From contig CAVUKH010000001.1 in the NCBI GenBank assembly GCA_963742035.1, positions 868,001 to 932,000 of the forward strand: DNA of 64,000 nt, in the 5' to 3' direction. Positions 43,770 to 52,647 of this stretch are shown piece by piece. Within the stretch, counting starts at the first letter, position 1. Each line of letters begins with the position of its first letter. Below the pieces are notes generated by a model. It saw nothing but the letters and a program-made list of their open reading frames with translations. It was not told where the DNA came from and ran no database searches. The position numbers and the translations under genes were made by a program. The DNA is from Bog-473 sp963742035. Its GTDB lineage: Bacteria; Actinomycetota; Acidimicrobiia; Acidimicrobiales; RAAP-2.

Positions 43770-44081
43770 TCAGTCCGAGGCGGGGAGGGGCTTGGCTCCC
43801 TTGACGACCAACACGGTCTCGCCGACCGAGATCGCACCCTCGCCGGCCTTGGTGCACAAGAGCTCCAGGCCGAGCTCCTCGTCGCTGTAGCGCTTGCCGA
43901 GCTGGGTGCCCCCGTCGAAGCCCTCGAGGATGCTCTCGGACGCAGGCTCGGCGTCGGTCGGCTGGAAGGGATGGCCGCCGCAGCGCAGGTCGACCGGGTC
44001 GCCGGGCGCTTTCACGACCACGACCTCGCAGGCGTCGGTCGCACTGCGCAGCCTCGCCCCTGCCTTCAATTGGATAGCCAC
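43770..44081 (-). CDS. Small conserved-looking protein of unknown function
   Basis: 103 residues, GTG start with AAGGA 9 bases upstream. Acidic, soluble; two Cys (DLRCGGHPF and LELLCTKAGEG) about 40 residues apart, and a beta-rich ending GETVLVVKGAKPLPASD. I do not recognise the family. It is 38 bases upstream of an acyl-CoA synthetase on the same strand and probably co-expressed. The Cys pair could bind a metal, but there are too few ligands to claim a zinc ribbon. Confidence 0.6.
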   Translation of the reverse strand: MAIQLKAGARLRSATDACEVVVVKAPGDPVDLRCGGHPFQPTDAEPASESILEGFDGGTQLGKRYSDEELGLELLCTKAGEGAISVGETVLVVKGAKPLPASD

Positions 44082-44298
44082 CGCAGTCCTTCCATTCGTC
44101 GTTGTTGTCGATCAATTGGTCCCCGTCAACCTCGGAGGGGAGCGTTGCGATCCTATTCTGGTTGTGACGTATGTTCCGCATCGAGACGGTGCGGCCGGGA
44201 GGCGGGTCTGCTCACTTCTGGTGGGACGCATAATCCCAAGTCCGCACGTCGCAGGCTGTATCTGGCAGGGGGATCCGAGCAATCGGAGGAGGACCACC

Positions 44299-44857
44299 AT
44301 GGCCAATGTCGCAGGCTGGCAGCCCGAACCTGACGACCCCGACCAGGAGCGCTACTGGACCGGGGGGGACTGGACCGACGAGGTGCGGCCGACGGCGAGT
44401 GCGCGGTCGACCGGTACGACCGGTGTGCCCGACCACAGCCCCGAACTCCACCGGGCCCTCTCGGCTGCCGTATCGGATCTCGACGCGATGGACGACCGGA
44501 TCTCGACCCTCTTCGATCGCACGGAGGACGCCTCGCCCGTGCGGTCGAGACCCACTGCTGCACCCGCTGCCGAGGTGGGACACGCGCCGGAGGCAGCGAC
44601 GGCGACAGACGATCGACCTCTTCGGGGAGGGCGACGTCGCCTGGGCGGAAGACGACGCAGACGCCGGTGGAGTGCGCCGGGACGGTGACGTCGTTGCCGA
44701 CCGCATGGCGATCATCGACCAGTACGAGGATGACATCGGTGGGACGTTCGCCGAGCTCGACGTGGCGCTGGCCGCCGAGGAGGCCGCCGACTCGGAGGCA
44801 CCGGGAAAGGTCACGCGCTCGCTGTTCCGGCGCCGCGCCAGGGACCCCTCGTCCTGA
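44299..44857 (+). pseudogene. DUF2510-domain protein, frameshifted
   Basis: ATG 44299 with GGAGGA upstream. The first 25 residues form the DUF2510 tryptophan motif (AGWQPEPDDPDQERYWTGGDWT). A low-complexity region follows; near 44590-44612 the frame shifts and the other frame continues QTIDLFGEGDVAWAEDDADA and DQYEDDIGGTFAELDVALAA to TGA 44857. The joined product of about 185 residues looks intact apart from one base. DUF2510 proteins are actinobacterial, often membrane- or secretion-associated, with no set function. No transmembrane helix is seen here. Confidence 0.65.
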
Positions 44858-44860
44858 CGC

Positions 44861-44875
44861 AGACGCGCGTCGTCT
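44861..44875. terminator. Short hairpin between convergent genes
   Basis: AGACG and CGTCT pair around CGCGT between the DUF2510 stop (44857) and the LLM stop (44874). It could act weakly for both strands; no T-run. Confidence 0.3.
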
Positions 44876-45911
44876 AGGAGGAGTGCCGGACCCGCCGGGC
44901 CAGCGTCCCCCAGCGTTCGAACGCGTCGGGATCGCGCACCAGATCGGATCCGGTGAAGTAGCTGACGACCCGGGTGGCGATGCCGCCGTACTTGGCCACG
45001 ATCCGGTCGGCGATGTCGTCCCAGGTTCCCTCGGTGACGAAGTTCTCCAGGAGGTCGTCGTCGATCACCGCCGCCATGCCGGCCACGTCGCCGGCGCGCT
45101 GGCGCTCACGGATGAGGTCGGTCGTGTCCTCGCGGTCGAGCTGCTCGAAGATGAACGCGTAGTTGGCGGTCGACCCGTAGAAGGCCACCTGCACGCGGGC
45201 CATCTCGCGCCACCGGTTGCGCTCCTCGTCCGTGTCGCCGACGACCAGGAAGGCCGGGACGATGAGCTCGAGGTCCTCGACGCGGCGTCCCGAGCGGGCG
45301 GCGCCGGCCTCCAGGTTGGGCAGCAGGGTCTCGCGCAGGTAGGTCGGGGTGTTGAGCGGATGCACGTGGACGCCGTCGGCGACCTCGCCGGCCATCCTGA
45401 GCATCCAGGGGTTGACGGCGGCGACGTCGACGGGGGGATCCCCGCAGTCGATGCTCCCGGGGGACCACATGGGCGGGAGGAGCGAGAGGTTGTAGTACTC
45501 GCCCTCGACGGCCAATGGAGTGCCGTGGCGGAAGGCCTCGAAGATCCGCTTCACGGCCAGGACGTACTCGCGCAGCCGCGGGCCCGGATGCTCGAACGTC
45601 GCGCCGTACCGCCGCTCGATGTGCGCCCGCACCTGCGCACCGAGACCCAGACGGAAGCGACCGCCGCTCGCCTCGGCCAGCTCCCACGCCGTCGCCGCCG
45701 TCACCATGGGGCTGCGGGGGAAGGCGACCGCGATCCCCGTCAGCACATCGATGTCGGCCGCCGTCACCAGTGCGCCACAGGTGAGATACGCGGTGCGCCC
45801 CGCCTCGGTGACGACCAGGCCGGAGAGCCCGGCGGCGGCGGCCCGTCGCCCGAGCTCCGCCGCCTGGCGGAGGGGCTGGGCCGGCAGCATGGCGTCGAAC
45901 TTCAGCGACAC
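44874..45911 (-). CDS. F420-dependent LLM-class oxidoreductase (TIGR03617-like)
   Basis: 345 residues. GTG 45911 with a perfect GGAGGT 3 bases upstream. Motifs parallel its paralogue at 26603: LTGIAVAFPRSPM, GGRFRLGLGAQVRAHIERRY, GEVADGVHVHPLNTP. It presumably oxidises or reduces an intermediate with F420. The start overlaps the PhyH stop by 10 bases, and it is the last gene of the LmbE-PhyH-PhyH-LLM operon. Confidence 0.87.
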   Translation of the reverse strand: MSLKFDAMLPAQPLRQAAELGRRAAAAGLSGLVVTEAGRTAYLTCGALVTAADIDVLTGIAVAFPRSPMVTAATAWELAEASGGRFRLGLGAQVRAHIERRYGATFEHPGPRLREYVLAVKRIFEAFRHGTPLAVEGEYYNLSLLPPMWSPGSIDCGDPPVDVAAVNPWMLRMAGEVADGVHVHPLNTPTYLRETLLPNLEAGAARSGRRVEDLELIVPAFLVVGDTDEERNRWREMARVQVAFYGSTANYAFIFEQLDREDTTDLIRERQRAGDVAGMAAVIDDDLLENFVTEGTWDDIADRIVAKYGGIATRVVSYFTGSDLVRDPDAFERWGTLARRVRHSS

Positions 45912-46774
45912 GTGACCTCCTGTGCCCCGTCGACGCCGACGTCGCCGTCGCCGACCGACGTGGGTCGCCCGTGGCGCCGCACCGGCACCCAGTCGTTGGT
46001 GGTCGGGAAGTACTCCTCCGAGTGGTCGACGGTGCCCGCCGCGGCGTAGTGGTACACCATGGCCGCCCGGATGCCGCCGGACTCGTTGTCCGTCGAGCAG
46101 TGCATCAGGTGGCTGTCGAAGACCAACAGGTCGCCCGGTTCCATCAGCACCGGCTCGGCGGCCCCCATGTCGTGGTCGACGATCTCGAAGTAGCCGTAGT
46201 TGGCGCCCGGACGCCGGTCGGGGACGTGCGTGTGCACCGGCTCGGTCTGGGACCCGGGCAGCACGTGCAGGCACCCGTTGACGAGGGTGGCCTCGGTGAC
46301 CGCCAGCCAGACGCCGACGACGGGCCGCGCCGGCTCGAACGGGAAATAGAAGGAGTCCTGGTGCCATGGCTGGCCCCAGGCACCCGCTGTCTTGAAGATG
46401 AACTGCGACAGGAAGACGTCGATGTCCGGCGCGATCAGTTCGGCCAGGAGGTCGACGACGCCGGGCGAGTGGGCGAAGCGGGCGAAGACCGGGTCTCGGT
46501 GCAGCTTGAAGATCTTGGACACGCCGTCCTCGGGGTGCGCCACCGCCACCCCGGCCTTGTTGCTCTCCGGCAACACCTTGACGCCGAGCTCTTCGGCGAG
46601 CGCGGGGTCCCGCACCACCTCGGTCACCCGCTCGAGCATGGCGGTGCACGTCGCGGCGTCGGCGAAGCCGCCGATGCGGATGAAGCCCCGCTCCGTCCAC
46701 GAGGTGCGCTGCGCCTCCGTCAGCACTGACACCGGCACCGACGGCGACACCGACGGCGACACCGGTATCGTCAT
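45902..46774 (-). CDS. Phytanoyl-CoA dioxygenase family Fe(II)/2-oxoglutarate oxygenase (PhyH A)
   Basis: 290 residues. Facial triad His138-x-Asp140 (GQPWHQDSFYF) and distal His225 (SHLMHCSTDN), with Arg236 for 2-oxoglutarate in GGIRAAM. It hydroxylates an aliphatic or CoA-bound substrate in the cytoplasm. The first 16 residues are a PSVS repeat encoded by a 12-bp tandem repeat (about 46735-46763), so the real N-terminus may lie later. ATG overlaps the stop of PhyH B (ATGA). Confidence 0.9.
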   Translation of the reverse strand: MTIPVSPSVSPSVPVSVLTEAQRTSWTERGFIRIGGFADAATCTAMLERVTEVVRDPALAEELGVKVLPESNKAGVAVAHPEDGVSKIFKLHRDPVFARFAHSPGVVDLLAELIAPDIDVFLSQFIFKTAGAWGQPWHQDSFYFPFEPARPVVGVWLAVTEATLVNGCLHVLPGSQTEPVHTHVPDRRPGANYGYFEIVDHDMGAAEPVLMEPGDLLVFDSHLMHCSTDNESGGIRAAMVYHYAAAGTVDHSEEYFPTTNDWVPVRRHGRPTSVGDGDVGVDGAQEVTCR

Positions 46775-47601
46775 CAGGCCATCGGTGCCGCAGGCGGATC
46801 GGGCAGCGCGCCGTCGGGGCGCGGCCAGGCCAGCGGCGTGACGTCGCTGGCGATGACGCCCCCCATGGCGATCCCGGCCCGTTCCACCGCGGGGTGCGGG
46901 TACGAGCCCTCGCCCCGAGTGGATCCGTCGGCGAAGTAGATGGCGGTGTGCACGCGACGGACGGTACCGGTCCGGTTGGGCTTGGCCAAGTGGAAGGTGA
47001 GGCCGTGATGGAAGGCGACCGAGCCGGCCGGCACCTCCACGAACACGGGCTCGATCGCCTCCAACGCCGGCCGGGTCAGCGGATCGTCACCGTTGCCGCT
47101 GAAGATGTCGACGAACTCGCGCAGGCCGAGCCGGTGGCTCCCCGGGAGGTAACCCATGGCACCGGTGTCGAGTGTGGAGCCGTCGAAGGGGATCCAGGCC
47201 GTGACCGTGTCGGTCTCGACGATCGGCCAGTAGGGATGGTCCTGGTGGGGGTCGGTCCGGCGTCCGCCGCCCTCCTTGTAGAGCGCCTGGTCGTGCCAGA
47301 GCCGGACCGCGTCCACGCCGAGCAGACGGGCCGCCGTCTCGGCGACGACGGGATGGAAGGTCAGCGGCCGGACGTCCGGACAGTCCTCCCACAGGTTCTG
47401 GCACTGCGTGAAGCTCTGCTCGTAGCGCGACTTCTCGGCCAGTGGCCGGGCGTCGTGCCGGCTGCGCCGGGCGACCCCCTCGTCGACGGCGGCGCCGAAA
47501 TGCCGCAGCTCGCCGGCCGACAGGAGGTCGGGCACCACCACGAACCCGTCGCGCCGGAAATCCCTGACCAGACGGGGCGTGAGCGTGGCGACCGTGGTCA
47601 C
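46774..47601 (-). CDS. Phytanoyl-CoA dioxygenase family Fe(II)/2-oxoglutarate oxygenase (PhyH B)
   Basis: 275 residues. His119-x-Asp121 (TDPHQDHPYWP), distal His204 (GLTFHLAKPNRT), and Arg nearby for 2-oxoglutarate. Only distantly similar to PhyH A, so the two likely act on different positions or substrates. GTG start overlapping the LmbE stop (GTGA). Open frame upstream of the GTG is antisense-like Arg/Pro-rich sequence inside the LmbE gene and was rejected. Confidence 0.9.
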   Translation of the reverse strand: MTTVATLTPRLVRDFRRDGFVVVPDLLSAGELRHFGAAVDEGVARRSRHDARPLAEKSRYEQSFTQCQNLWEDCPDVRPLTFHPVVAETAARLLGVDAVRLWHDQALYKEGGGRRTDPHQDHPYWPIVETDTVTAWIPFDGSTLDTGAMGYLPGSHRLGLREFVDIFSGNGDDPLTRPALEAIEPVFVEVPAGSVAFHHGLTFHLAKPNRTGTVRRVHTAIYFADGSTRGEGSYPHPAVERAGIAMGGVIASDVTPLAWPRPDGALPDPPAAPMA

Positions 47602-48410
47602 CGTCCCGGATCCTCCCGGACCTCGCGGATGTAGCCCACCATTTCGTGCACGGTCGGCGCGTCGAGCCATGGCGTCAGGTCGACGTCGTAGAGCGCCGAG
47701 GGTTCGGGGCCCTGGTCGAGGTGGTGGGGCTCGGACGCCATGAAGTGCCCGTCGACGAGCCGGACCTCGGTGACGAGGTCGGCGTAGGGGCGGGTGCTGC
47801 TGGCGGCGGGGGAGCCGAAGCCGAAGACGCGCTCGGAGCCCATGACCGCGTTGGCGGCGGCCCGCCCCGTCAGGAAGGGGCGGTAGTCGTTGCGCTCGAG
47901 CTCGCCCGCATAGGCGTCGAGGATGTGGAGGGCGCGGTCCAGCACCGAGGCGTCGAAGCCGTAGTAGACGTTCGGCGCCGGCAGGTCGCCCCACACGCCC
48001 CACATCCACCAGCGCACCGTCGGGGGCAGGGCCGCCATGGCGTGCTGGACGCCCCGGCCGACGGCCTCGTGGGCGTGGTGCACGTCGTGGGGCGAGGGCG
48101 ACACGACGATGGACGCCTCGTGCTCGTCGACGAGGTCCGGGAGTTCGCTGGCGACGCGGCGGGTGGCGAGCGCCAGGTCCCCGTCGAGGTCGAGGTTCAG
48201 CGGTGGGTCCAAGAAGACGGGGTGGAAGCCGGCCCGCCCCGCGGCGTCCTCCGCCTCGGCCCGGCGCCGCTCCCACTGACCGGAAAAGCCCAGGCTGGCG
48301 ACAACGCTGACCACGTTCCAGCCCCGGTCGAGCAGGTGGAGGAGGGCACCCGGGCACCCCACCGCCTCGTCGTCGGGGTGCGGTGCCACGTGCAGGATCG
48401 TCGGGGCCAC
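47598..48410 (-). CDS. LmbE/PIG-L family zinc deacetylase
   Basis: 270 residues. N-terminal zinc motif PHPDDE (His11, Asp14) and the second ligand region PSPHDVHHAHEAVG are conserved. The family removes N-acetyl groups from amino sugars or related amides (MshB, Mca and GlcNAc-PI deacetylases). GTG start 8 bases after a TAACCT hexamer (48424-48419) with no ribosome site, so probably leaderless. Head of a four-gene operon and divergent from PadR. Confidence 0.9.
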   Translation of the reverse strand: MAPTILHVAPHPDDEAVGCPGALLHLLDRGWNVVSVVASLGFSGQWERRRAEAEDAAGRAGFHPVFLDPPLNLDLDGDLALATRRVASELPDLVDEHEASIVVSPSPHDVHHAHEAVGRGVQHAMAALPPTVRWWMWGVWGDLPAPNVYYGFDASVLDRALHILDAYAGELERNDYRPFLTGRAAANAVMGSERVFGFGSPAASSTRPYADLVTEVRLVDGHFMASEPHHLDQGPEPSALYDVDLTPWLDAPTVHEMVGYIREVREDPGR

Positions 48411-48494
48411 GACCAGGGAGGTTACGCCCGTCGGACCGCCAGTGCCCGGGCCGTCGGACCGCCCTGCCGACGCCGCACCCTCGTCAGAGCACTC

Positions 48495-48523
48495 TTTACA
48501 GATTACTCTGAATCAAATATACT
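48495..48523 (+). promoter_or_regulatory. Near-consensus promoter of padR, leaderless
   Basis: TTTACA (48495-48500), 17-base spacer, TATACT (48518-48523); ATG 48530 follows after 6 bases. The spacer carries GATTACTCTGAATC, possibly part of a PadR site. This is the clearest promoter in the window. Confidence 0.75.
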
Positions 48524-48529
48524 GATCGG

Positions 48530-49171
48530 ATGCCGAGATGGTCCCGCTCCAACCCCCTCGCCCTGGCCGTTCTGGTCTGCCTGTACGAGAAGCCCATGCA
48601 CCCCTACGAAGTGGCGCAGACGCTGCGGGCCCGGGCCAAGGAGCAGAGCGTCCGCCTCAATTACGGCTCCCTCTACGCCGTCGTCGAGTCCCTCGAGAAG
48701 AAGGGCTTCATCAAGGCGACCGGCACCGTGCGGGAGGGCAAGCGGCCCCAGCGCACCGTCTACGAGATCACCGAAGAGGGCTCGCTCGAAATGACCGACT
48801 GGCTCACCGAGCTCGTCGGCACCCCCAACAAGGAGTACCCGGCCTTCATGGCCGGCCTGTCCTTCCTCCCGGCGCTCGATCCCGACGACGCCCTCGCCGC
48901 GTTGCGCCGGCGTGCCGAGGCACTGACCATGCGGCTCGTCGCCATGCGCGGCGCCATGCAGGCCGCCCGCGACGCCGGCCTCCCGAGAATCTTCGAGCTC
49001 GAGTCCGAGTACGAGGAGCGTGCGGTCACCGCCGAGCTCACGTTCGTCAAGGCGCTCGTCGACGAGATGGACGCCGGCACCCTGGAGGGCCTCGAGTTGT
49101 GGCGCCTCTTCCAGACCGAGGACTTCGATCCCGAGGAGGTGCACTTCTCCTTCGATCTCCCCAAGGAGTGA
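48530..49171 (+). CDS. PadR-family transcriptional regulator
   Basis: 213 residues. The winged HTH occupies residues about 10-85 (MHPYEVAQTLRARAKEQ, GSLYAVVESLEKKGFI, RTVYEITEEG) and is followed by a helical dimerisation domain with FELESEYEERAVTAEL. PadR proteins typically repress drug-responsive exporters. Located 139 bases before a DrrAB-type exporter and divergent from the LmbE operon, it may control either or both. Leaderless start (see promoter). Confidence 0.92.
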   Translation: MPRWSRSNPLALAVLVCLYEKPMHPYEVAQTLRARAKEQSVRLNYGSLYAVVESLEKKGFIKATGTVREGKRPQRTVYEITEEGSLEMTDWLTELVGTPNKEYPAFMAGLSFLPALDPDDALAALRRRAEALTMRLVAMRGAMQAARDAGLPRIFELESEYEERAVTAELTFVKALVDEMDAGTLEGLELWRLFQTEDFDPEEVHFSFDLPKE

Positions 49172-49310
49172 CCCCGAAAGCAATGGCCCGAGACCGCGTG
49201 GAGTACCACGCGGCCCCGGGCCGGTACGACCACGAGCCCGATCCACGAAGGACCTTCGCCCGAGGCAGCACTGAGAGCGTAGGGACGGCGACCCACGAAA
49301 GGAGGCGCGC

Positions 49311-50291
49311 ATGGACGCGCTCATAGAGGCCGACGGCCTCAGCAAGAAGTTCGGGAAGGTGCAGGCCCTCGCCGACCTGACCCTCACGCTGCCGGCCGGG
49401 CAACCGGTGGCCATCCTCGGTCCCAACGGCGCCGGCAAGACCACCTTCATCCGCATGGTGGCGACGCTCATCGCGCCCGACCAGGGCACGCTCGTCGTCA
49501 ACGGGCACGACGTCGTGCGCGACCCCATGGCCGTACGCCGCATGATCGGCCTCGCCGGCCAGTCCGCCGCCGTCGAGGAGATGATGACCGGCCGCGAGAA
49601 CCTCGTGATGGTGGCCCGCCTGTACGGCCAGGGCCGCGCCGAGGCGGTGACCTCCACCAAAGCGATCCTGGAGCAGATGGATCTGGTTGAGGCCGCCGAC
49701 CGCCAGGTCCGGACCTATTCCGGCGGGATGCGACGGCGGCTCGACCTCGGGGCGAGCCTGGTCGGCTCGCCCCGGCTGCTGTTGCTCGACGAGCCGACGA
49801 CGGGACTCGACCCCGGCAGCCGCAACGAAGTGTGGGACGCCGTGCACGCCATGAGCGTGAGCGGGACCGACATCGTGTTGACCACGCAGTATCTCGATGA
49901 GGCCGATCACCTCGCCACCTCCATCGTCATCATCGACGACGGCCGCGTGATCGCCCAGGGCACGCCGAACGAGCTCAAGTCCCGCGTGGGCGCCGACATG
50001 GTCGAGCTGCACACGATCGACGTCCCCACCATGCAGCGGGCGGCCGAGGTGCTGGCGTCGTTGGGGATGGCGGAACCGTCGACGGATCCGGCGACGCGCC
50101 GGTGCTCGCTCGCCGCGCCGGGCGGCTCGAAGCTGCTGCCCGTCGTCGTGCGCGCCCTCGACGAGGCCGCCGTGCCGGTGGAGGACATCGCGCTGCGCCG
50201 GCCCACCCTCGACGAGGTCTTCCTCGCCCTCACCGGGCGCCCCGCCGAGAGCGACATCGACCCGACGAGTCCGAAGGAGGACGCAGCATGA
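49311..50291 (+). CDS. ABC exporter ATP-binding subunit (DrrA type)
   Basis: 326 residues. Walker A GPNGAGKTTFI, signature YSGGMRRR, Walker B LLLLDEPTTGLDP, and the DrrA C-terminal region ending RPTLDEVFLALTGR. It energises efflux of a hydrophobic compound with the following permease. Ribosome site GGAGG 6 bases before ATG; the stop overlaps the permease ATG (ATGA). Probably controlled by the neighbouring PadR. Confidence 0.93.
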   Translation: MDALIEADGLSKKFGKVQALADLTLTLPAGQPVAILGPNGAGKTTFIRMVATLIAPDQGTLVVNGHDVVRDPMAVRRMIGLAGQSAAVEEMMTGRENLVMVARLYGQGRAEAVTSTKAILEQMDLVEAADRQVRTYSGGMRRRLDLGASLVGSPRLLLLDEPTTGLDPGSRNEVWDAVHAMSVSGTDIVLTTQYLDEADHLATSIVIIDDGRVIAQGTPNELKSRVGADMVELHTIDVPTMQRAAEVLASLGMAEPSTDPATRRCSLAAPGGSKLLPVVVRALDEAAVPVEDIALRRPTLDEVFLALTGRPAESDIDPTSPKEDAA

Positions 50292-51127
50292 CCATCACCC
50301 TCGACCCACCGCGCCAGTCCCGACCGAGGACTGCGGTCACCAACCAGGGCGCGTCGTTCCTCGTGGCCACCGAGCAGGTGGCGGCGCGCACGCTCAAGAA
50401 GTTCATCCGCTCGCCGGCGCTGCTCATCGCAGGTACGGCCCAGGGGCTGCTCTTCCTCCTCATCTTCCGCTACGTCTTCGGCGGTGCGGTGGGCCACACC
50501 GGGAGCCTGTCGTACGTGGACTTCCTGGTACCCGGGTTCGTGGTCACCGGCGTGCTGTTCCAGGGCATGAGCGCGGCCAGCGGCGTGGCCGACGACAAGG
50601 AGGGCGGGCTCTTCGACCGGCTGCGCAGCCTGCCGATCCGGCTGCTCTCCATCGTCTCGGGCAGGGTGGGTGCCGATACGGCGCTCGTGGCCTGGGGCGT
50701 GGTCGTCATGACCGCGGCCGGCTTCGCCGTCGGCTTCCGCGTCACCGGCACGACCGTCGACGCGGTGGCGGCGCTCGGCCTGACCATCCTGTACGGCTTC
50801 GCCTTCGTGTGGCTGTTCATCGCGCTGGGCCTCATGGCGGGCAGCCCGCAGGCGGCGCAGGGCCTCTCGTTCCTGGTCTTCCCGCTCAGCTTCGTCTCGT
50901 CGGCCTACGTACCGGTGTCGACCATGCCGGGCTGGATGCAGGCCTTCGCCAACAACCAGCCCATGACGCAGATGGTGAACACGGTGCGGCTGCTCACCGG
51001 TGGCCCTGAGGCGCAGGCGCTGCTCGGGCACCCGGTCTCGTACTATCTCGTCCCCTCGCTGCTGTGGACGGCGGGGCTGGTCATTGTGTTCGCACCGGTC
51101 GCCGTGTGGAAGCTGAAGACGACGTGA
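50288..51127 (+). CDS. ABC-2 permease (DrrB type)
   Basis: 279 residues, six hydrophobic segments: LIAGTAQGLLFLLIFRYVFGG, YVDFLVPGFVVTGVLF, VAWGVVVMTAAGFAVG, LTILYGFAFVWLFIALGLM, LSFLVFPLSFVSSAYVP and LLWTAGLVIVFAPVAV. The ABC-2 motif region with PVSTMPGWMQAFANNQP is conserved. It forms the channel for the DrrA-like ATPase. Homologous to the permease at 56250-57107. Confidence 0.92.
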   Translation: MTITLDPPRQSRPRTAVTNQGASFLVATEQVAARTLKKFIRSPALLIAGTAQGLLFLLIFRYVFGGAVGHTGSLSYVDFLVPGFVVTGVLFQGMSAASGVADDKEGGLFDRLRSLPIRLLSIVSGRVGADTALVAWGVVVMTAAGFAVGFRVTGTTVDAVAALGLTILYGFAFVWLFIALGLMAGSPQAAQGLSFLVFPLSFVSSAYVPVSTMPGWMQAFANNQPMTQMVNTVRLLTGGPEAQALLGHPVSYYLVPSLLWTAGLVIVFAPVAVWKLKTT

Positions 51128-51255
51128 CCGGGGGGCGGTGCGAAAGGGATCCGTTGGCGGACAGTGTGAGGGTGACGCGCTCCTGAAACAGGGTTCACCG
51201 ACAATGGAGGTGAGAACGATCGCACCCAGGCGAGACGCAGCCCACGAGGAGCCCC

Positions 51256-51435
51256 ATGCCCAAGTACCTGTTCGAGATCACCTACACCCTCCATGGTGTC
51301 AAGGGTGTGAAGTCGGAGGGCGGCTCGGCCCGGGTTGCGGCCGCGACAGCACTCGTTGAGGGCTTGGGCGGCAAGATCGACTCGTTCTCCTTCGCCTTCG
51401 GCGGAACCGATGCCTCTGTCATCGCGCGGAACTAG
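51256..51435 (+). CDS. Truncated GYD-domain protein
   Basis: 59 residues, below most gene-finder limits; GAGGAG 4 bases before ATG. MPKYLFEITYTLHGVKGVKS and AATALVEGLGGKIDSFSFA match the first half of GYD (PF08734) proteins, which are normally about 95-105 residues. The frame ends at TAG after GGTDASVIARN, where the family continues, and the continuation is not found in the other frames. Probably a truncated relic or a minimal variant. The role of GYD proteins is unknown. Confidence 0.6.
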   Translation: MPKYLFEITYTLHGVKGVKSEGGSARVAAATALVEGLGGKIDSFSFAFGGTDASVIARN

Positions 51436-51545
51436 CGACACCCGTCGACCGTCTCGTGCCGGAGGCGAGCCAAGGTAAGTTTCTTGTTGTGGCGACGTCC
51501 GGACCGATCGAGGCAACGGCCCCTCGCCCGCCCAAGCAGGAACAG

Positions 51546-52574
51546 ATGGACGCGTCGCCGGACATCGTCGAAGTCGCTCCCGGCATTTTGCGACTGCAGC
51601 TTCCCATCGATTTCACGGGTCTGGGCCACGTCAACACGTATGCCCTCGAGGATGAGAAGGGCTTCACTCTCGTCGATCCGGGGCTCCCGGGCGAAGAATC
51701 CTGGAATGCCCTCCGGAGCCGCATGCACGCGGCGGGGATCCCCTTGGAGCGCGTCCATACAATTGTGGTCACACACTCGCACCCCGATCACTTCGGCGGC
51801 GCGGGGTTGTTGGCTCAGGAGAGCGGAGGCGCCGTTGTGGCCTCTGACCGCTTCCGCACGTTCTTCGATCCCGAGGACATCGACGATCGCGAGCTCGAGG
51901 CGGCGGACGACATCGATCCGGACGAGAGTCCGATCCCCAGCATCCGCATCGAGAGGCCTGCGCCCTGGGGCGGATCAACGGTCGGACCGCCACCCGACGC
52001 CCGAGCCAAAATGCTGGCCCATCAGGGCGATTTCTTCAGCTGGTTCAAGCCACCCCGCCCGTCGCACCGGGTGGCCGATCGTGATCACATCACGGTGGGC
52101 GGCCGGGACTGGGTCGGCCTCTTCACTCCGGGCCACACCGACGACCATCTCTGCCTCTACGACGAGGAAGGTGGGGTCCTGCTCGTCGGCGATCAGGTGT
52201 TGCCCACCATCACGCCCCATATTTCAGGGCTGATCGCGGGCGACCCGCTCCTGCGTTACCTCGAATCGCTCGACCGCCTGTCCGACCTGCCGCACGTGTC
52301 CACCGTGCTGCCGGCGCACGGCCAACCGTTCGAAGACCTGCCCGGACGGGCCGAGGAGATCAAGCGCCACCACTACGAGCGGTTGGACACGCTGCTCGAG
52401 ATCTGTGACGCCTCGGGCTGGGCCAACGTCGTCGACCTGTCACACGAGCTGTTCGCCCCGCGGTCGTGGGGCTCCATGGCCGAGGCCGAGACCTTCGCCC
52501 ACCTGGAGCACCTGCGGGCGAAGGGCGCCGTGCAGCGTCGTGAAGAGGCCGGCATCTTGCTCTACCACCTGTAA
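51546..52574 (+). CDS. Metallo-beta-lactamase-fold hydrolase
   Basis: 342 residues from ATG 51546 with AGGA just upstream; in-frame GTG 51489 is an alternative start. Zinc motif H77-x-H79-x-D81-H82 in VTHSHPDHFGG, third His in TPGHTDDHLCL, Asp in LLVGDQVLP and last His in LPAHGQPF. The C-terminal 70 residues (HHYERLDTLLEICDAS) form the winged-helix-like tail typical of LACTB2/SdsA-like hydrolases. Probably a thioester or lactone hydrolase, which suits CoA-ester catabolism. Confidence 0.88.
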   Translation: MDASPDIVEVAPGILRLQLPIDFTGLGHVNTYALEDEKGFTLVDPGLPGEESWNALRSRMHAAGIPLERVHTIVVTHSHPDHFGGAGLLAQESGGAVVASDRFRTFFDPEDIDDRELEAADDIDPDESPIPSIRIERPAPWGGSTVGPPPDARAKMLAHQGDFFSWFKPPRPSHRVADRDHITVGGRDWVGLFTPGHTDDHLCLYDEEGGVLLVGDQVLPTITPHISGLIAGDPLLRYLESLDRLSDLPHVSTVLPAHGQPFEDLPGRAEEIKRHHYERLDTLLEICDASGWANVVDLSHELFAPRSWGSMAEAETFAHLEHLRAKGAVQRREEAGILLYHL

Positions 52575-52588
52575 TCCGCCCCCGCGGA
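52575..52588 (+). terminator. Hairpin after the metallo-hydrolase gene
   Basis: TCCGC and GCGGA form a 5-bp stem with a CCCC loop directly after the TAA stop. Short and without T-run; a weak terminator at best between convergent genes. Confidence 0.35.
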
Positions 52589-52647
52589 GGGTGGAGGCGA
52601 GGTTCATCCGGTGTCGGGGGCGTCAGTTGCACGCAGCGCTCTGTCGG

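Noticed and set aside
40444..43890. Plus-strand open frame of 1148 codons
   Set aside because: Antisense to the Liv fusion, the CoA ligase and part of the 103-residue gene; composition is Arg/Asp/His/Gln-rich as expected of the opposite strand of GC-rich genes, and no family is recognisable.
44874..46700. 608-residue reading frame with the LLM enzyme at its end
   Set aside because: The upstream 260 codons are the wrong frame of the PhyH A gene; the GTG at 45911 has a perfect GGAGGT.
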